The position numbers and the translations under genes are program-made. Under the pieces are notes generated by a model. That model was not told the origin of the DNA and ran no database searches. It saw only the letters and a program-made list of their open reading frames with translations. Shown here in pieces: positions 1 to 8,456 of a stretch of DNA of 64,000 nt. The DNA lies in the NCBI GenBank assembly GCA_963739385.1, contig CAVUAI010000062.1, positions 1 through 64,000 of the forward strand, written 5' to 3'. Source of the DNA: VAZQ01 sp963739385. GTDB taxonomy: Bacteria > Pseudomonadota > Alphaproteobacteria > Rhizobiales > Xanthobacteraceae. Within the stretch, counting starts at the first letter, position 1. Each line of letters starts with the position of its first letter.

Positions 1-870
1 CCCCAGCGTGATCTCCGAGTGCAGTCCTTTTTGCGTTTGCAGCGACCGCAAGGCTCTAAGCGAGGCCTTCTGCTCAAGGAGCCCCTTGGATTTAGCCCGG
101 GCATAAGCATGCCGGAAGAAAGCAGGCTCGGCGAGGATGAGCGGTGGTCGCAGCAGGCTCAAGCGATGTAGCGGCTGGAGGCCTATGTGTTGGCGCACGG
201 ATAGGACGGCGGATGCGGTCTCGACGATCAGGCTCGAGTATTCGCTTTCGGACGCCCGATAAACCGTTCACCCGGTTCGAGCGAAGAGCTGCGACCGCGC
301 CAACGCCATATAGTTGGACAGCGTGATGTTGTGGCCCCTCGAAATGAGCCCCGACGGGGACTCGACCGGAGCCGCCCAAGCGGCGAGCGCTTCCTTCGCG
401 ACTGCGTGCTGTTCATCCGAGAACGCTTCCGGCCGCGCGTCAAAAGCCGTTCGGCAATAGTCGCGAAGCCGGTCGTCCGTGAAGTTATCGGGGTGGCAAG
501 TGCCAGCACCTCCAGAGGGAGAAATATGCAGGTATGGGTAGGTCTGCGCGTTGGCCCAGGCGGCCACCGCCTGCGAATAAGAGTCCGCGGAGGAAAAGCA
601 AACGAAGAACACGCCATGATTTTCGAGCCGGATTTGCTCCAGAAAATTGACGTTAAAGGGAGACCAACTGAGGGAACGCGCGCATGTTGCCGGTGCTGTG
701 CGTTCGCTCCAGAACGTCGGCTGGAAGCGTGACGAGAAAGCGACGCAACGCCCAGTGCATCGGTCGCCACCAGTACGAAATCCCTGAAAGGCGGTGACAT
801 CCCCCGGTGCATCACGGCCCAGAACGATGCAGTAGTAAATTTTCAGCGGATCAAAGTCGGGCTTGTTCAC
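1..870 (-). pseudogene. Unrecognised protein gene, runs off the left edge, with an in-frame TGA
   Basis: I do not recognise this protein. From a GTG at 870, preceded by GAGGGAAG as a plausible ribosome site, one minus-strand frame is open for 200 codons. It meets a TGA at 270-268 and then stays open in the same frame for 89 more codons to the edge of the window. The continued frame has ordinary protein composition on both sides of the stop, so I read it as one gene with a nonsense change. The N-terminal part contains several cysteines and aromatic residues, but no motif I can name and no clear membrane segment. A longer start at 903 (TTG) is possible. It lies in the decayed island and is transcribed away from the CHAT gene. 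Confidence 0.35.
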
Positions 871-899
871 AGGTGTGCTTCCCTCGCAATACGCTTCGC

Positions 900-1516
900 T
901 CAAGGACTTGAGCGCGGATCAAAATGACCCCGCCTGTTTTTGACGATTTCGGAATAAATCGTGGCTCGGGATGATAGGATAATTGCATTTCCCCGATTAG
1001 TCATCGCTGTCACGGACACGCGCTCAGCAAGGAATGTTCGTCGTCCTCCGCCAAACTCGTTTACGCGCTGAACGAGGCCGGCCAGATCGTGCATATTTCA
1101 GAAGTCTTGCCGGCGCTGCCTGGTGCCCGAAATCCGATCTGTGGCAAACCCTTACCCGGATATCGACCGCGAAGAGACGCGGGGGCTGGATGATGCGATC
1201 AATGCCCTTCAAAAGTGTGTCATCAAACGCATCGCGCTCGGCTTTCAAGTCACCGCTCCTGAAGAGCGCGGGATCGACGGTGCTTGGACGGGAGAATCCA
1301 TTCCGTATCGGCTAACAGTCCTAACCGCCAAATCGGGGGATAGCTGAGTACGGAGTTGGTCCGCCACAGGTAAACGTCTTTCTCGATCCATGCTCGCAAA
1401 ACTTCCCGCGTGCGTGGATCAAGGAATCGTTGAATTGATTGGAAGGTCTCAATTGCCCCGTGCTCGTATCCGCGTCGAAATGACATTTCCGGGTCTTCCT
1501 GCACGATACCCTGCAT
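900..1516 (-). pseudogene. Unrecognised gene broken over three frames
   Basis: Three consecutive minus-strand pieces look coding but lie in different frames. The first runs from 1516 to 1250 and begins MQGIVQEDPEMSFRRGYEHG. The second, around 1248-1150, includes the stretch ERDAFDDTLLKGIDRIIQ. The third runs from 1094 to 900. The simplest reading is one gene of about 200 codons with two indels. None of the pieces shows a motif I recognise. The 3' end lies 30 bases before the start of the next minus-strand gene, so the two could have formed an operon. This could also be two small genes. Confidence 0.25.
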
Positions 1517-1901
1517 GTCCGCCTCCTACCCCGAAGTTCTCCCGCAGGTGCGTTGCGACAAGTCCCCGGCGGCCGCCTTCAACCGTCGTCGGGGCGCTCA
1601 CGATGCGAGCGAATCGAGCAGCGCGTCAACAACAGCGAATGTACGCCAAACTCGCGCGGCTCGGATCATCAATTCCCGTTGCCAGCGTGAGGGCGCGCCC
1701 TTTCCCATTAGCGTCTGTCCCCAACACCAGCCAGCAAGCTCTGAGGTGGACAGTTCCGGCGCGGCGCTAGCCCAAAAGGCCCGTCGGCTCTGACGCTGCA
1801 ACCGACCCAGGTGCATTGGCCTGACCTTTCCGAAACTTACAATAAGGCCATTTCCGCCCATTCTTGGGTGCCGACGATGTCGATGGAAGGCGGCCCATCC
1901 G

Positions 1902-3347
1902 ATGATTTGGCTGCGGCAACAGTTGCCCGGCCGATTTCGTTGCAGTCGGGCTCTAGGTGGGTTGCCACAGCCGACCGCATGGTCGATGACCGCAAGGCCG
2001 GCCAAATCTGAGCAATTCGAGGAGTTCGACGAGCTGAAGGCGTCGCCGGCCGCACAAACTGTCATCGCGGCGCGCCAGTCCGAATTGGAGACGTTTACCC
2101 TTGAGTCGGGCTGCACGCCGCTCAAACCTGCGCGGGGGTCGTGCGATTGTCTCCGGCGTCAATCACGTGTTCCCGGCGCTCGCGGCGTATGCGAGAAACG
2201 TCCGTTCCCTAAGTTCCGAGCAAGGCTGAAAACCCGGCGTTTGTTCACCCGCATACAGGACGGCCTATGCCGTGCCATCGGGCCGGAGCGTCTGGCCTTC
2301 ATTGAACAGATAGGCGGTCCGCTCAAAATTGTTTCCGATGCCCCGATTGAATGGCTTCCCATTCAGGGGCTGCCGCTATCGCTGCGTTACGACTGCTCGC
2401 GAATAAACGCTACGCCCGGCAATCTCATGATGGGATGTCTGACCCATCCGGCCACTATTACGCTCCAGCCCGTGGAACTTCAGAAACTAGTCGTTCTCAC
2501 GGCCTTCGCCGACAATGACCCTTTGAAAAATGTGCTCACAATAGCGCTGAGACATATGCGTCCGGACTGGGAGAATAAGGTCGATATCGCGTTCAAGGAG
2601 GTTCGGAGTACTCGCGATTTCATCGACGCCCTCAACGCTTTTGACGGCTATATCATGATTTTCGATGGTCACGGTGTCGACAACTCCGATGAGCCGATTG
2701 GCAAACTCATGATCGGGCGCGAGGCCATCGACGTCTGGGAGTTGCGCGGCAAGGTTAGGGTTCCGCCCATCGCCATTCAAAGCGCATTGACACGCACGGT
2801 ATCGATGCGTCTTCGCAGGCAACGGTCGGAAACGGCTTCTTGGCGATCGGTGCCCGCACCGTTCTCGCCACGCTATTGCCGGTAGGGGGCGGAAATCAGC
2901 GGTGTTTATTGCTCGGCTTGTTCTGCGCATTGCCGATTTCCTGCCTAGCGCGCTCGCCTCGATGGAACGAACGCTCGATTGGACGGAGGTCATCGGAGGC
3001 ATGCTTCAAATGGTGCTTGCGTCCGAAATTCTGAACGCTCTTGTCGAACCGCCTGTGTCTGAAACAAGTGCGCGGTCGCGATGCAGCTGCAGGCCAACAT
3101 GGACATCAATAACGGAGAAGAAAAGTGGTTTGAAAACCTGATCGATAGCGTCAAGCAGACATCGACAGAGTCGCGGCAGGTGACTGCCGAACATGTTCAG
3201 AAGGTGATCGCGTCTTTGGAGGCCATCCGGTACGCTCAACTGGGCAGCCCGGAAACGATCCTCATCAGCAGCGAGCAAATTCATCTTGATGTCATGAGTG
3301 AAACTGAATCCGCCACCTCCGCGAGCGCTATCGCTGCGACGGCCTAA
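1902..3347 (+). pseudogene. CHAT-domain (caspase-like) protease, frameshifted
   Basis: The best frame (about 2010-2786) contains the CHAT-family stretch SDAPIEWLPIQGLPL, then FDGHG with the catalytic histidine codon at 2670-2672. The expected SACDT motif with the catalytic cysteine falls at 2781-2795. There the reading is AGC GCA TTG ACA, and one missing base inside the Cys codon moves the rest (GNGFLAIGARTVLATLLPVGG) into another frame. A second single-base loss in the G run at 2885-2889 and a third shift near 3060-3080 are needed to reach the stop at 3345-3347. A further shift probably lies near 2000. CHAT proteases are clan CD cysteine peptidases, often acting in prokaryotic conflict and cell-death systems. 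The target here is unknown. The true 5' end is not clear; conserved sequence starts by about 2,010. Confidence 0.6.
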
Positions 3348-3350
3348 TAG

Positions 3351-3734
3351 TGGCGTAAGGGGAGCAGGTCATTTGGCCTGACCGTTCTGCTCATAGTCCT
3401 CATTTCGTCGCGTGAACATCCGCTTTCCGTTCTTTCGGAATCCGTCATTAACAATCGCTGCATAGTCAGCACCTTGCACGACATCTGGTCCCGGACCAAA
3501 AAGGATGAATTTGATGTATGCTCCTGCGATGGATCATCAGTCCATGCATGTTGATCCAACCTTCGCGCTAAGCTCGCCCCTGAGCATCCGGCGGGTCGCG
3601 TTCGCGAGGACATCGACGAACTCCAGGCCTGTCTCTTGACCGGCTTTGAATTTAAAATCCCTCAAGAGGCGAACGGGTCCAAACTGTCCTCGTCAGCGGT
3701 TTCCTTTCGTTTAAACCGCTTCAGAGAGGAATAG
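3351..3734 (+). pseudogene. Open reading frame of unknown function with an in-frame TGA
   Basis: Directly after the tandem stops (TAA TAG) of the CHAT gene the same frame opens again and runs to a TAG at 3732-3734, broken only by a TGA at 3552-3554. The upstream half has a short hydrophobic stretch (LTVLLIVLI) followed by a polar region with WSRTKKDEFDV. The half after the TGA is polar and ends in FRLNRFREE. No normal start codon is visible near the beginning, so the start may have been lost to an indel. I do not recognise the family. It may be the remnant of a CHAT partner gene, but that rests on position alone. Confidence 0.2.
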
Positions 3735-3752
3735 TTGAACAGATAAGGCCTA

Positions 3753-4192
3753 TCAAGCTGGGGCATGGGCACGGGCGCGTTGGATGAACAGTTGTGGGGC
3801 CATGTTATCGAGATAGTCGACCGCGGCTGCGATCTTGGAGCGTACGGCTCGGGAAAGTTGGCGAAAGCGCCGCGGATTTGGATTACTCTCTGTTTGTAGG
3901 CGAGAACACAGCTTCCGAAGGCAAGCCGAGATCGATCGCCGTAACTTCGAAAATGGCTTGGCGTGGTACAAGAATGCGAACGACCCTATTCACGTCCCGC
4001 GCCTCCATCAGCCGGCCTTTTACTTCGCCATCCGCTTGCGGAAGACTAGGACGTATCCTCGCGTATTTTCGCTCAATGCCCGGGAAGCTGCCGTCCGGTA
4101 TGGCCAGGGCTGCCACGAGATTATTGATCTGTGTCATAGCCGGTGAAAGTCCCGCTTCCGTCGCAAAAGATATCGTCTCCCGACTCCGCTAA
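3753..4192 (-). pseudogene. Hypothetical protein, frameshifted near 3,895
   Basis: A minus-strand frame that is open from 4192 contains TISFATEAGLSPAMTQINNL and, further on, EARDVNRVVRILVPRQAIFEV. It ends at 3883, but the adjacent frame carries on with a well-composed tail (SKIAAAVDYLDNMAPQLF) to a stop at 3753. One indel at about 3,890-3,900 joins them into a protein of roughly 140 residues. The first ATG in frame is at 4137. I cannot name a family; no membrane segment or catalytic motif is visible. Confidence 0.3.
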
Positions 4193-4276
4193 GTCCTCGT
4201 AGACGTGAAATACGAACTCGGCGGCTGGCCATTCTGATCTGCTTCACCTGATTGTGCCCTCGGCAGTCTTCGTGCA

Positions 4277-4590
4277 TCACCCGGCTTCGAGTGCCGGGTG
4301 GCGTTCTTGGCCAGCGTCAAGCTGCGGGCTTCTTAACAGCAAAATCATAAAGCCTTCTTCTTCGGCACTAAATTTCAGTTTTAGCCCTCCTCCTTTGGCA
4401 GCGTCACGGCTACGAGCTGGCTTCCTATTGCCGACGCCTCAAAACCGAGAGCGGCAAATCGAGCATGCGGCTCGCTAACCGCCTCGCTTGGAAGTCTGAA
4501 AATCTGTGCGAGCGGCCCGCCGCAAGGTTTTCCAGAGCCGACGCAAGCTCTCCGGAAATTGGCGCTTGCATGACGTATGGGGTGTCGCAT
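4277..4590 (-). pseudogene. Hypothetical protein, frameshifted near 4,385
   Basis: The ATG at 4590 opens a minus-strand frame that stops at 4381. The neighbouring frame continues with LKLKFSAEEEGFMILLLRSP and stops at 4277. An indel in the run of CCT/CTT triplets around 4,380-4,395 would join the two into about 103 residues. The stop codon lies inside a perfect 8-bp palindrome (4278-4285 with 4293-4300) that could form a transcript-end hairpin, although no T run follows. The function is unknown. The gene sits between other broken genes of the island. Confidence 0.25.
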
Positions 4591-5060
4591 CTGCTTCTAG
4601 CCTGGGCGGGCGCACCCTGATCTCCCTTTGGCGTTCAAGCGCCAAGTGGACGGCCCTTGGCGCCGCGCACTATCTTCGGTGCCCGTTTGGAACAACGTCC
4701 TCCACCTTGAGGCTAACGAGACCACAGCCGCTGAGTTGGGCCGAGATCTAACCCCGTCAGCCGTCGCGAGCAGATTGTGGCGCTCGCCGCAACTCCCTCG
4801 CCAATTGCATCTCAGCCATCAGCCGGTCGATTTCAGCAGCCTCCACCCTCGTCCTCTGTCTTCGTTTCGAGGGGGCGGGGGCATTCGAAAAATCCAAAGC
4901 TGGTCTGCTGTAGACCGCCCCGCAACGATGTTTCGCTAAAAACGTAAATCGTCCAAGGCGAAAAAATGGAACAGAACCTCCCTACAAACGGCCCGTAGTT
5001 AGTTTTCAAGAGTAGCAGGACGGCCAGAGGAAACAAGCCAGGCCGTCAAACTCTCGGTAA
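4591..5060. other. Stretch without a clear gene
   Basis: No complete gene is supported here. The minus strand from about 4,860 to 4,757 reads as a plausible coding scrap (VEAAEIDRLMAEMQLAREL), which suggests that a further frameshifted gene once lay here. I could not join it to anything upstream or downstream. Confidence 0.3.
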
Positions 5061-5144
5061 CTAGCGGCAACGTATAACACCTCCGCCAGCCTTCGCGCGG
5101 GCGCGCCGCGCCGCTCGCGTTATGGGGGTTTCTAAGTTATTCAT
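5061..5144 (-). CDS. Possible 27-residue protein
   Basis: An ATG at 5144 follows the purine-rich leader GAAGAAAGGAAATAAA, a good ribosome site. The frame encodes 27 residues, basic and rich in Ala, Arg and Gly, ending at 5061. It may be a real small protein of the island or the start of a longer gene cut by an indel. I do not recognise it. Confidence 0.2.
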   Translation of the reverse strand: MNNLETPITRAARRARAKAGGGVIRCR

Positions 5145-5206
5145 TTTATTTCCTTTCTTCTCGGGCTTGCCTTGAGGCAAGTCGAACATACTTTCCGTTT
5201 GTCTAA

Positions 5207-5314
5207 CTATTCCGCCACAGAAGACTTTCGCGTCTGATTCCGCACCGGCCGCAAAAACGGCATGAGGGGGTTGTTCCTCCCGCGGAGCCAGTCGCCTAAA
5301 ACTTCGTTTGACAT
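5207..5314 (-). CDS. Possible 35-residue protein
   Basis: An ATG at 5314 preceded by GGAAAAGAATTCAG opens a 35-codon frame beginning MSNEVLGDWLRGR and ending at 5207. It lies just upstream of the 27-codon frame on the same strand. The ribosome site is weak and no family is recognised, so this is only a candidate. Confidence 0.15.
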   Translation of the reverse strand: MSNEVLGDWLRGRNNPLMPFLRPVRNQTRKSSVAE

Positions 5315-5479
5315 CTGAATTCTTTTCCATGTTTTGTGGAACGAGCGCCACAAACGCGCACCGGTGGCGTTTTCAGGGGATCCCCCCCTTGGGGTTACCA
5401 ATCCCCCTCCGCCAAACCGCACCGGTGACGCTCCTAGGGGCTCTGGTGTCCCCACAGATTGTGGGGCGACCAGACGCGC

Positions 5480-5722
5480 CTATCGCCTGCACGCCCTCAT
5501 CCCCCTCTTTGCCCGCCTCCCCCTGGCCCTGCCCTCGTGGCACACGTCGCAGTGCAGCTGCCCCGTGATCTTGTGGGTTCATACCCGGCCGGGTCGGCGG
5601 TAATGGCAGACCCAGCATGCACGCAAGTTCGGATCGCGCACGTCCGCCTCGCTGGCGATCCATAGCGGCTCGGTCGGCGCGATGTCGGGTTTTGGGGTGG
5701 GTTTGGGTTTAGCCGTAGCCAA
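5480..5722 (-). pseudogene. Small zinc-ribbon protein with an in-frame TGA
   Basis: A TTG start at 5722 lies eight bases after AAGGAG, an excellent ribosome site. The frame encodes a Pro/Lys-rich head, then CWVCH. A TGA at 5581-5579 interrupts it, and the same frame goes on with QLHCDVCHEG and a basic tail to a stop at 5480. The two CxxC pairs, about 30 residues apart, are what a single zinc ribbon would need, so the TGA probably interrupts one 80-residue protein. Its role is unknown. Such small zinc-ribbon proteins are common in phage-like and integrated elements. Confidence 0.35.
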
Positions 5723-5752
5723 TGTAATAACTCCTTTAAAATCCGTATGCCG

Positions 5753-6035
5753 TTAGGCACTGTTGTGCCGCATCCGATGCATTCTCTGACGACATCCATC
5801 CGAGCAGGTGGCTGCGTCAGTAAGCTTCGGCCTGAAGTCGAAACCACATGAGGCGCAAGGCACCATCGGCCTCTCTTGTTGTTTTCTTCTGCGCCGCCAG
5901 CGCTCGTAACAGCCCATGCACATACGCGTGCGAAATCCAACGCCTCCGGTCGCATTCGACACAGCGACGATACTGTCCGCACCTCTCACGGAACGGGAGA
6001 TGATACTTGCCACACTGAGCACACAGCCAATCCAT
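5753..6035 (-). pseudogene. Zinc-finger protein, frameshifted near 5,940
   Basis: ATG at 6035 starts MDWLCAQCGKYHLPF and then a CVEC pair. In the adjacent frame the protein continues with CMGCYERW, CASCGFDF and CSDGCRQR, ending at 5753. Joined by one indel near 5,940, the protein would have about 94 residues and five cysteine pairs, enough for two zinc ribbons. The C-terminal pattern, CxxCG followed by TCSDxCRQR, is one I know from short proteins of mobile elements, where it probably binds nucleic acid. The leader AGGTG seven bases before the ATG supports the start. Confidence 0.35.
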
Positions 6036-6119
6036 TGTTGTCACACCTATGCGTGGATGATGGTCATACTCCACGGTTATCCGTTACTCGGCCGCTCCCC
6101 ATGCGCGAAACGCGCAGGC

Positions 6120-6485
6120 TCATGGCATCACCAAATCGCGCGGATGAATCTTCGATGCCGACCCGCCGTCTGTCCAATGGATGAGAATGGAATCGTCGGT
6201 TACGATTTGGACGCTGCCCGTGCGCCCATCTCGCGTCGCGACGTTGTGGCACGTATCGAGGACATGTCCATCACTGCTACTGATCGGCCGCTGCCGCAGA
6301 TCAGCGCAATATACCCAAAAGAGATCCCCAATGAATTCTCCAGTTTCCGTTTTGACGAGAACCGCGTTCTCGCCAAACCCCTGGACGTTACAACGGGTCT
6401 GTCCGAAGTCGACCCACCATACTGTGGCCCCTAGTTCGAGGTAGCTTTCCAGTCCATCAGGCTTCTTTTGGTGGCTTGTTTCCAT
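6120..6485 (-). CDS. Hypothetical protein, 121 residues
   Basis: An intact minus-strand frame from ATG 6485 to 6120. The sequence is rich in short beta-prone segments (TVWWVDFG, AVLVKTETGEF, SILIHWTDGG) and could be a small beta-barrel or SH3-like fold, but I do not recognise a family. It overlaps the last 29 bases of the upstream replication-initiator gene, a phage-like arrangement that suggests co-translation. It is one of the few genes of the island with no visible lesion. Confidence 0.45.
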   Translation of the reverse strand: METSHQKKPDGLESYLELGATVWWVDFGQTRCNVQGFGENAVLVKTETGEFIGDLFWVYCADLRQRPISSSDGHVLDTCHNVATRDGRTGSVQIVTDDSILIHWTDGGSASKIHPRDLVMP

Positions 6486-6760
6486 TCGCCGTCGTCTTCA
6501 GCGCCGAGCTTGGCCTCGGCCTTCGCCCAACCGCGCTATCCGGTCGCCAGCATTCATTCGAAAACCATGCCGCCAGGAATATCCTGTCCTTGGTCTCGGC
6601 AGGCGGTTCGCTGAAGCGCTTAAGGGCGTCCATGATGGGCGCGAGGTCATGCCCAGCCCGTACGACCTTCCTGAAGGCATTCCTGGCGTAGCCCTTGTCC
6701 CCGTACGGATACACGGCCCAGAAATCTTCGAGCGTGGGGGGATTTTCTGCTCTCCGCCGC

Positions 6761-6784
6761 GGCGGGCGCCGTTAGGCGCCCGCC
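6761..6784. repeat. Perfect 10-bp inverted repeat with 4-base loop
   Basis: GGCGGGCGCC at 6761-6770 pairs perfectly with 6775-6784 around the loop GTTA. It lies in the middle of the broken replication-initiator gene, beside a second and longer palindrome. There is no T run, so it is not a standard terminator. Confidence 0.6.
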
Positions 6785-6798
6785 AGCGGCGGTATCTC

Positions 6799-6829
6799 TA
6801 TCTCCTCTGAGCGTAGCTCAGAGGAGATA
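6799..6829. repeat. Perfect 14-bp inverted repeat with 3-base loop
   Basis: Bases 6799-6812 (TATCTCCTCTGAGC) are perfectly complementary to 6816-6829 around GTA. In the replication-initiator reading it encodes the palindromic peptide LISSELRSEEIEI. Together with the neighbouring palindrome and the direct repeats at 6850-6891 it forms a cluster that could be an origin inside the initiator gene. Confidence 0.6.
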
Positions 6830-6849
6830 AGAGTAGTGGGGTGACTCAA

Positions 6850-6891
6850 AGGCGCCAATTTCGGTACTATTTACAGGCGCCAATTTCAGTA
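6850..6891. repeat. Two 17-bp direct repeats, iteron-like
   Basis: AGGCGCCAATTTCGGTA (6850-6866) recurs as AGGCGCCAATTTCAGTA (6875-6891) with one mismatch and a 25-bp period. On the coding strand each copy encodes TEIGA of the replication initiator. Direct repeats in the coding region of an initiator are the known layout of lambda ori within gene O. Whether these act the same way is inference. Confidence 0.45.
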
Positions 6892-7245
6892 ATTACAAAG
6901 TCACCCTTTTCCATTTCGGTGACTCCTGTGTCACCCTTTTCAGTGAGTTCCGTGTCACTGCTTTTGGCTGCTTCATTGATCAGCAGATCCAGTTCGGGCG
7001 GTACTCGTTGGCTTTGCCCCGATATCCGGAAAAGGTCTTGATCAGGTGGCTTTGGCGGCGGAGGAGCTACAGCTGGCTTGGCGGATCGCACGTTCAGGCC
7101 GCTGTGCTCCGCAAGCTTGTCGGCCGAATAAAATACGGCCCGCGTGGCGGGCTTGTCCATAATCAGCATCAGGACGCGGAATTCGCTCGTCGGCAGGACG
7201 TTCATGAAGTGAAGGCCTATCCTCCACTTCGTGAGGAGAATTATA

Positions 7246-7320
7246 TCACTTGGCGCCGTGGCAGCGCTCGAAGTGTCGGAAAAAGCTGCGCGCGGGCGCG
7301 CCCTGCATTATATCCTTCAT
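7246..7320 (-). CDS. Possible 24-residue leader peptide
   Basis: An AT-rich leader precedes ATG 7320. A second in-frame ATG follows AAGGATATA. The frame encodes 24 residues, with SFFRHFERCHG near the end, and stops 40 bases before the replication-initiator start. It may be a leader peptide or chance. No family is recognised. Confidence 0.15.
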   Translation of the reverse strand: MKDIMQGAPARSFFRHFERCHGAK

Positions 7321-7440
7321 ATTCGAATCCCCATCGCCGGGTGCGCGCGGCAACGAGTACCGGCAAATTTTTTGCCGAGCACCGGTCGTTCGTGTTTATA
7401 AAAAGCACATAATTTCGTTAGCTAATAACGATCTTTTAAA

Positions 7441-7469
7441 ATAATAGGACAGGAATGTTGTCCTATTAT
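7441..7469. promoter_or_regulatory. 11-bp palindrome, likely operator over a promoter
   Basis: ATAATAGGACA (7441-7451) is perfectly complementary to 7459-7469 with a 7-base loop. The minus-strand sequence TATAAT overlaps its right arm (7465-7470). The region from 7380 to 7500 is clearly AT-rich compared with its surroundings, and a small TGTCA/TGACA inverted repeat lies at about 7,481-7,495. This is the layout of a repressor-controlled promoter between the AlpA-like gene and the replication-initiator gene. The bound protein is not known. Confidence 0.4.
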
Positions 7470-7509
7470 AGTGTTACCTTTGTCATGTTTGACATTGGTA
7501 GTAAGTCCG

Positions 7510-7532
7510 CCCCGGCCCCGAGCCGGGGTTTT
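7510..7532 (+). terminator. Rho-independent terminator, rightward
   Basis: CCCCGGC (7510-7516) pairs with GCCGGGG (7522-7528) around CCCGA and is followed by TTTT. It would stop a plus-strand transcript entering from the AT-rich control region, or antisense transcription. I see no plus-strand gene just upstream that clearly uses it. Confidence 0.45.
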
Positions 7533-7661
7533 GCGTTTAGACGGAATCGAAATTTCCTTTGCGTGGTTAAACGGAATTCGGGTCGGCATGAAGTCCACAC
7601 GCAAACGCTCGCTCCTGCCGCCAGATCCGTTTTTAGGTGGCGCATCTGCGTTCCTTGTGGA

Positions 7662-7876
7662 TCATTTTCGACGCGGCTGGTTGAGCCGCTTTACCCGCTG
7701 CATGAGCCACGCATCGACTTGCTCTTTCGGGCCGATCCAGGTTTTGCCGCCGAGTTCAAGATGCGGCAGGCCCTTGGCCATCTGGCGCGTGACGGTCTTG
7801 TCGCAGACGCCAAGTGCGGCTGCGTAATCGATTTTGTGGAGAAAGCCTCGCTCCTGGAGAAAGGGTGGCGTCGCAT
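7662..7876 (-). pseudogene. AlpA/excisionase-like helix-turn-helix protein, one base missing after the start
   Basis: GGAGG lies eight bases before ATG 7876. Restoring one G after the ATG (ATGGCGACG for ATGCGACG) gives MATPPFLQERGFLHKIDYAA, then LGVCDKTVTRQMAKGLPHL and KTWIGPKEQVDAWLMQRV, to a stop at 7662. That is about 71 residues with the AlpA/MerR-type helix-turn-helix and small wing. As written, the first codons are out of frame with the rest. Proteins of this family, next to a tyrosine recombinase, usually act as excisionase or as activator of the integrase promoter. The integrase gene is 0.6 kb upstream on the same strand. Confidence 0.55.
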
Positions 7877-8020
7877 GTCCGGTGCCTCCAATAATTTTAG
7901 GACACTGGCTAGATAGGCGCGGACGACCGAAGTTTCAAAAGCTATCGAATGCGGACATATTAGCTAATCCCTAATAAGTGTCGCGAAAATAGATGCCTAA
8001 TTTTATTTCTCTGGCAAATC

Positions 8021-8149
8021 TCATTCGAAGCGGCGGCAATATTCCTCTGCCTCACGAACCCACTTGATGCCGTCCGGCGCACGGTCGTCGTAGTGACACC
8101 GAAACTTTTTCATCGCGGCCTCTTTCTTAGCCTGGACCGCTCGCGTCAT
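8021..8149 (-). CDS. Hypothetical small protein, 42 residues
   Basis: ATG 8149 overlaps the TGA of the upstream gene (ATGA), a sign of translational coupling. The frame encodes MTRAVQAKKEAAMKKFRCHY and a tail with GIKWVREAEEYCRRFE, with two cysteines. The function is unknown. It is the third gene of a compact integrase-led operon and too short to be found by most gene callers. Confidence 0.35.
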   Translation of the reverse strand: MTRAVQAKKEAAMKKFRCHYDDRAPDGIKWVREAEEYCRRFE

Positions 8150-8456
8150 TGTTTCACGGCGTTACGCACATAGGCGTCGATTTCGCATAGAAGCTGCTCG
8201 TGCTGTCTTGTGGTGCGCGGTCGCTCTTCCCTTTTGGCGGTGACTTCTCCTCGCAGAACCTTCGAGAGGAACTCGCGCATTGCGGGAGTGACGTTTGAGA
8301 CGCCGGAGCGGCGTACTGGTCGAGGTATTCCGCTAGCTGATCCCAATCCCCGGCCTCGACCGCGCGGCGGAAGGTACTGATCATATGACTATCGTTATCA
8401 ATAACCCTGAGCAAGGGGTTCATCATTGTGATGACTTTGGGGTTCCGCTTCCTCAT
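8146..8456 (-). pseudogene. Hypothetical protein following the integrase, frameshifted near 8,315
   Basis: ATG 8456 overlaps the integrase stop (ATGA). The first frame gives MRKRNPKVITMMNPLLRVID and AVEAGDWDQLAEYLDQY. After an indel at about 8,315 the next frame continues with TPAMREFLSKVLRGE and QHEQLLCEIDAYVRN to a stop at 8146. The joined product has about 103 residues, is charged and probably helical. I know no function. Short helical proteins in this position after an integrase are common in rhizobial islands, which is general recollection rather than a match. Confidence 0.35.

Larger units (their letters stand above)
6457..7205 (-). pseudogene. Phage-type replication initiator with winged-helix N-terminus, broken
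   Basis: ATG 7205 follows AGTGGAGGAT. The N-terminal part (TSEFRVLMLIMDKP... LAEHSGLNVRSA) resembles a winged helix-turn-helix. A Thr-Glu-rich middle with repeated TEIGA follows, and the C-terminal part (EDFWAVYPYGDKGYARNAF, then IFLAAWFSNECW) matches the FWxxYP domain of phage replication proteins. To read through, one needs a frame change at about 6,868, another near 6,815 (so that LISSELRSEEIEIPP follows), and passage through a TAA at about 6,774. The family is thought to start replication of the element and recruit helicase. This copy looks dead unless the lesions are sequencing errors. Confidence 0.5.

Noticed and set aside
5579..5581. Selenocysteine insertion at the in-frame TGA of the zinc-ribbon gene
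   Set aside because: No SECIS-like hairpin is evident just after it and the position is not at a redox motif. A nonsense change is simpler.
7318..7340. A tRNA T-loop-like word, ATTCGAATCCCC
   Set aside because: The flanking bases do not form the T stem and no acceptor or anticodon stem can be built.
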